A stretch of DNA of 64,000 nt from contig OX388348.1 of the NCBI GenBank assembly GCA_947579665.1, positions 12,276,001-12,340,000 of the forward strand, read 5' to 3'. Made by a program: the position numbers and the translations under genes. The stretch comes from Sympetrum striolatum. Its lineage: Eukaryota; Arthropoda; Insecta; Odonata; Libellulidae. Shown here piece after piece: positions 48,001 through 64,000 of the stretch. The notes below the pieces were generated by a model, which did not search any database, had not been told where the DNA came from, and saw nothing but the letters and a program-made list of their open reading frames with translations. Position 1 is the first letter of the stretch; every line of letters begins with the position of its first letter.

Positions 48001-51000
48001 TAAAATATTTACAAATATTGCTGATCAGTATTGTAATGAAGGTGATATGTACTGAATAAACATGGATTTAATTAATACCACCCTGCAATGACATTGTGCT
48101 GAAGTAAGAAATATATTTATCATTCATGACTTGGTTAAAACATTTTTGAAAATATGGATGTATAGATATAAATTTCTGAACCTAAAACATTGAAGGAGTA
48201 ATTTACAGCTGAATTCTTAAATTACTCTTGAATGTTTAAATTTAAATCAAGATATTGATATTCGAGATAGTAAAATTATGAGAATCTATAGATTAATAAG
48301 TTAGGTGAATTATTTTCATAAATCTTTACCTATTCAATTAATTATGCGACAAATATTCAGGGAGTCACTTTGACTGGCAAGATAAGTTTTTAACTATGAT
48401 TTTTAGAATTTTCTTTATATTTCTAATCAGTTAAATTTTCTACTCACTAACATCCTCCTTGATTACTAATAACATTATCACAGTTTTGGCAGTATTCAAA
48501 ATCCTCTCCAGTGTCTAGGAAGGAATATTCCTTGGCATCATTAATGACTTTGTATTTAGTCCTTAATATGGTCACTCCCTCTTTACTTTAGGGAACACTA
48601 ACTTCTATTTCAAATCCTACAAAATCTGATTGATTACTAACAAGAATAATTTTATCATTTCATTTCTTTATAAAAACAATTTATATGATACTTCCAAAGT
48701 AAAACAAGCAAATAACAATGTGATTACCAAAACTAATATAAATATAATGAGGTTTAAAAGAAAACTATAGGATGAAGAAGAGTATTTACTGATTGTGCTA
48801 TAAAAGTATTCACTTGAGATGGTAAAAAAATTAATCGATATTGTATGCAGAGTAGAAAATGATTGAATAATTGTACTCTGGGCCAACAGCATCTATTAAT
48901 ACTTGGACTCTGCCTATACATTTAGCTTTCAAAGCATTTAGCATTTAGAAATCAAATTCAAAATACATAATTAAATAAAATTGTAGGTCACATTATACAA
49001 ACTTTGTATACCAAAGTGATTGTTTACAAATTATTCCCTCTCTAGATTATCACATAATTCTTTTTTTCATCATTAACAAAGCACAAAGTAACATGCAACA
49101 AAATTCATCAACGCATATGGATAGTAAAAAATACTAAAATGATGAGGAATTTTATAACCACAAAAAATTACATTTCAAGAATGAATATCATTTCTTAGCA
49201 CCTTGGGTGAAATCTTATGTGAATAGGATTCAATTCTGAGAGCTACTCCAAAGAAATTAGTAGTAAGATAAGTTTTCTACAAGAGGAAAACAAGTGAAAA
49301 TATACAGATAAAAAAATTTAATTAGCAAATGGGACCAATATATTTTATAGCTAAATTAAGTAATTTTAGCCTAATATGAAATTAAAAGTTTACTAATCAA
49401 TTTTAACGAAGAAGTCACAGACAAATGTGAGTGAAAAATTAAATGATTTCCAAGAAACGATATATTCTAAAATTACTGTTTGTAGTAATACGTAAACAAA
49501 AACTTTGGAAGATTTTATCTGATTAAAGAAGAGGGATCAAAATTAGGGAGTAGTTTCACTAATACTGATGTTTAGTCTCAATCTAGAGAAAACTAAATAC
49601 AAGAATGGCATGAATAGAATGATAATAAAATAACAGAAGATGAGAATAACATCCAGGAATGATGGTACTTGTTTAAAACTTCACAATATTATAACAAATT
49701 ATTTAGATAACAAAATAGGTACAACATTACTAACAATAACTAAAAATTAAAACATTGTTCCTAACATCAAAGAGGATGCTTTGTTCCTTATTTGGTCATT
49801 AATCTTTGAGCTGTCATCACAGATGATATGAAACAACATCCATGAGAATGCCATTACTTAATGATGCAGTTAATGTATACCAACCATAGAGAACTGCCAC
49901 ATACCGAGAGACTAATTACAATTGGTATAAGTGAAAAATGAACGTCAGTCTGCAGCACACACTGCAATATCACTTTTTGTAAAACATGCTCTTTGAAGGC
50001 AGTTGAAATTCATGTACTTGTAGATAAATGAGGCCAAAACGAAAGGTTAATGTAAAGCTTGGAAATATAATTTGAGCAAACAAGTAACAAAAACTGGCCT
50101 GAAAAGATCAATTTTGATTACCTTGCATTCCAGTAAACAAGATAGCTGCATCTAAACCTAAAATATGCCATACTAGGTAAACCGTCTCCAAGTTACACAA
50201 GACCTGATACAAAGTATAGTATACATAGTCTGCTGATGAAAGAGTGACCATCTTTCACGTCTTTATATTCATATACTAGATAAGTCTGACAAACAATAGG
50301 ACGTTTAAATAGCTTGATGAAACTGATAGAATAAATCTGTTGCAAATTTCTTATCATCTCAAATTACTTTGAAAGAAAATACAAAACTTGAAGTTCTCAG
50401 TGAACTATTAGAGCATTAAGATAAGTTATTCAGTTATTTTCCTAATTTATTGCTGTTAATAGCAGGAGCTCTCAATCTTTTTCATCTCAGAACCCAGAAA
50501 TTTTACGCAGATGACAACTGTTTGCTACTCTTAAATAAGCCGTATCAGATCAGACACAACTTATGCAGGATTCAATCAATATTTAAGTATACTCAAATTC
50601 TTGCTTAAATTTAATGAGAGTGGCTTCTTCTTGTAAGATACTTTTCTGCAAAGTAACAGGAAGCAAATATTTCTCTCTTGCAAATATTATTGCTTCTCCT
50701 TCAATAAATAAAGAGATCGAAAGCCTAGTGTTAGGAATTCTTACAACCTCAATACAGCAAACTTGTTAAAATTTATTTTAGGGCTGTTTATAAACCTTTT
50801 GGAAAGATATGCTTCAAGATTCATTATAAAATGGCATAGAAGCTCCACTGAGGTAAAATTGAAATACTGTATGAGTAATCGAAACACTAACATGTAGAGG
50901 TGAACTATTGATCAATACCTCTTTTTCTTCCTGGAAAGTAAGCTTAATGTAAGATATTTTGGAAGATGGTATTTATCATTGAATCTAATAATATCATTAA

Positions 51001-51686
51001 GATCACTCCTGAAAGCCATCGAAATCAATGGCTTATTTTTTACTTGCTTTACCAACAACTCTTTCCTCACAAAAAAAAATAAAGTCGTGCAGTAAAAATA
51101 TGTTCACATTTTTATGAGTCTTATGTGCACATTTTTGGGCACCAAGAGTATTGTGGACCACAAACCTGTAGGATATATACAACATCTTCCCTTAAAACTT
51201 CTGTCTCATTTGCTGGAATATAAGGTGAAAATATTCATGCCAAAAAATAAAACAGGTTGACCTAAAGCAACTAAAAAAAAGGATAATAGCATACCTTCTA
51301 AAATACTACTCACTAACTACCAAACTTCAGCGGTTGCATTACAATTTATACACATAATGGCAGGTCACTCTGTAAAGAGTAAAAACAATGTTGTACTTTG
51401 CGATGTAGTTAAACATTAAGTACCAGCCGCATAAAGAATAATGAAAGAGACAATTTACTTTCAATATGACTGCAAGGACAATCATACCCAGATTAAAATC
51501 TGGGAGTCTTAAAACTAACTTGATAAATACAAGCGATAAAAAGCTTGCTGTGCATTGATAACAACGGCATTCCTTAAAACAGCAAATGATTATCCACGCA
51601 TCTTCACTACTTCAGACATATTTAATACAGGAAAATCATTTGCTTTGGAAGAATGAGATTCCCAGTGGCAAATGGAGTGAATGGAA
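42053..51686. other. ~9.6 kb AT-rich sequence with no supported gene; includes region downstream of glycerol kinase
   Basis: Only short open frames on both strands, none with homology, splice context or composition that supports coding. The part nearest 51,686 must contain the 3' UTR of the minus-strand kinase gene. The first clear minus-strand AATAAA that I see is at 50,772-50,777, about 0.9 kb after the stop. No tandem array, RNA gene or mobile element was recognised in the rest. Confidence 0.55.
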
Positions 51687-61800
<10,114 letters not shown>

Positions 61801-64000
61801 CTGAATTAATTAATGAAAAATTCAAATTAATTAATGAAAAAATTCGGAGGGTCAGAAGATAAGCACATCCAAATATTATAACGAATTTCATACGTAATAG
61901 GTTGAATAACAGAGACAAGTGAACTTCCCTGTCAAAAATAATGGAACTTAAATTAATTTTAAAGCCTAAAATACTATTATTATTATATTAATACCTTATT
62001 TGTACCTTAAATTTTTGTGAATATTGACCATATTACGATTTAGTGCTAAAAATGCAAGTGGAATGTCTTAAAGGTAGCTTAATCCATATCTCATTAGCAG
62101 TAATAACACTTCTTAAAATAAATAAAGAAATAATAATATAAAATTATATGAATAAAATAATTGATTTCTTAAGAGAATCGCTGACATTTGGTAGTAAATA
62201 TATACACATCAGCGATCATTATAGTGGATACCAGAAATCTTCCAAGATATTGGTGAAGATATTTAAACAGCAAAAAGTCAGGTTAACAAGGCAATTGTGA
62301 GAAATCCCTTTCATAAATGTCTAGCACGTGATTGCAGTTGTGTAAAATTTAGTTTAACTTTCAGGGTTAAATACAATATTATGTATTAAGAAATGCGCTC
62401 CACACACAACATGTAACTAAATTTCTCATCTTCCATGGTTTAGGTTACCACAAACGTGAAATGGTGTATTTATCCATTTTATAACAATTGTAAAATCACT
62501 GTAAGTAAAAGTTCACAGGGATTAAAAAGGATAAGAAGAAGGTAATAAAATACAAAGAGATACATTGTCTAATTTGCATTATATTCAAACACATATTTGA
62601 GTAGAAATTGGGCATCTGTAATAACAGGGGTGAGGATTAAAATAAAAAATTACAATATTTTTACGACATTGGGATTAGCATTAATCAGGATGTACAACGT
62701 GATATACAAGATGTTTTCTGAACTTACTCAGCTCCAATTTTTGAGAGAATGTTCCCAGATATATTTAAGACTTATCCTTCTATAAAATTTAAACTCAGAT
62801 ACGAGGCAAGTTAAATTCCCAAGAAGTAGAATAATAATTAGATAATCGTAAAATTTTATGTAGATGAATATAATATCATATACTGAATCCATAATAAATA
62901 AAAATGTAATCCTCCAATATAATTTCAGAATGAAATTCTCACGATCAGAAAAGGAAAAAATACAAATTATTGAGAGATTGAATTGAACAATTTATCTGAA
63001 GAATATTATGTTTCATGTCCAACATTTATAGACAGTAAGCCCTACAAATGTAATATTGAAATTGAATTGTAAATATTAAGATTGATGTTATAAATTTTGA
63101 ATGAACATCTATAAACAGAGTAAGAAAACTGATCTGAGGAATTGGTGTCAAATTGAATTTGAAAGGTGAAATTTTATCTCAATTTTGTAACTTACATTAT
63201 ACTACATAGAAAATATCTTCTGACTATTGTAGCTTCATAAATGAAGCCACTTGAACAGTAATACGAATTAGCTGCAACTAAAAGTATCAATGAAAATAGA
63301 TTATAAGCCCCAAATCTATAACAAGCAATGGCTTTTACTAAAATCACTTTTTTGGAGATTATGTCACATACTTCTCTTCCATTACTAAAAAATAATATAT
63401 AATTCATTTCTGATTAAGCATGAAATTTTGTAATTGTCATTTTAAGTACCTCCAAAACATCTCCAACTTCCATCTACTTTCCAACAGAAATTAAATAATT
63501 GAAAATACTTCTTTACTTCATCTACAGGAATATATCGTATCTTTAAGAAATTTTGTTAAAATTATAATATTAGCATCATCTGAAAATAATAATCTACTTC
63601 CACAAAATTAATTTACTTTTCAACTTGAATTACTAAAGAAAAAGAGTGTATGAAAGTTAAAAAATATAAAAGGAAAACTATTCGGTGAATTTTGAAACTT
63701 TAGAAACAGTTTACATCCTCATAAAAAAATGACAAAACTTTTTCAAACTACTGCCATGGCTATGCTTCAAATATACAGAAGGAAAATCCAATTCATTAGA
63801 ATAGGCAGTGTACCGATTGTTGGATGCAACTGCCTACTTACATGCTTTGCAGCAATGCTGACGTGTTTAGACGCTCACTCTCATCCATAGATTACATATC
63901 CACAAGCCTGAGGAGAACAGAATTCTAATGTAAATTTAAGTGCTTTTTAATTTAAAAGTTGCCTCTGTAGCTGGCATGCTCTTAGTATCCTGAACACTTC
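61801..64000 (-). other. Upstream intron of glycerol kinase, no exon found
   Basis: Begins with the acceptor for the exon at 61,800. Near it, an AATTAATTAATGAAAAA-like segment is duplicated in tandem (61,803-61,843). I searched the minus strand for the N-terminal DxGTxSxRF coding motif without success, so the first coding exon must lie to the right of the window. Confidence 0.6.

Overview
The window looks like a piece of an AT-rich animal nuclear genome, most likely an arthropod and probably an insect. There is a multi-exon gene with canonical GT-AG introns, a LINE whose first ORF has a PHD finger and an FP-type C-terminal region, remnants of Tigger, Harbinger, piggyBac and Tc1/mariner elements, and a long satellite array. 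I saw no bacterial operon structure, rRNA or CRISPR.

Bases 1 to about 26,945 are one continuous satellite array, in a single orientation, of a roughly 85-92 bp AT-rich monomer. It is organised in several levels: repeats of about 2.6 kb at the left, two copies of a 1,968-bp repeat, four copies of an exactly 1,514-bp repeat (12.2-18.25 kb), and alternating X and Y blocks forming 3,559/3,742-bp repeats (18.2-26.5 kb). The last 400 bp are visibly decayed, and the array stops against a broken Tigger/pogo transposase.

Bases 27.4-35.13 kb are a nearly full-length non-LTR retrotransposon of the CR1/Jockey kind. Both ORFs can be followed end to end in a single frame, broken only by four in-frame stop codons. 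Its 3' UTR is interrupted by a 3.38-kb DNA transposon with about 970-bp terminal inverted repeats and a 10-bp target duplication. That transposon carries only a broken helix-turn-helix protein fragment and is the best candidate here for a poorly described element family. A 77-bp Tc1/mariner-like miniature element lies just beyond.

Bases 35.3-51.7 kb are sparse. They hold the last coding exon of an SHB-type SH2 adaptor (+ strand), a short coiled-coil reading frame, a Harbinger transposase exon, a decayed LINE endonuclease, and a 476-bp element made of two tRNA-like sequences in inverted orientation. About 9.6 kb after that shows no gene.

Bases 51,687-61,800 on the minus strand carry nine exons (505 codons plus stop) of a glycerol kinase gene; the first coding exon lies beyond the right edge. 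All intron phases agree and no stop interrupts the frame. A 2.78-kb piggyBac element with a broken transposase sits in one intron, antisense to the gene, and makes up almost all of it: without the insertion that intron would be 83 nt. Several residues of the kinase's usually conserved C-terminal ATP-binding segment are changed.
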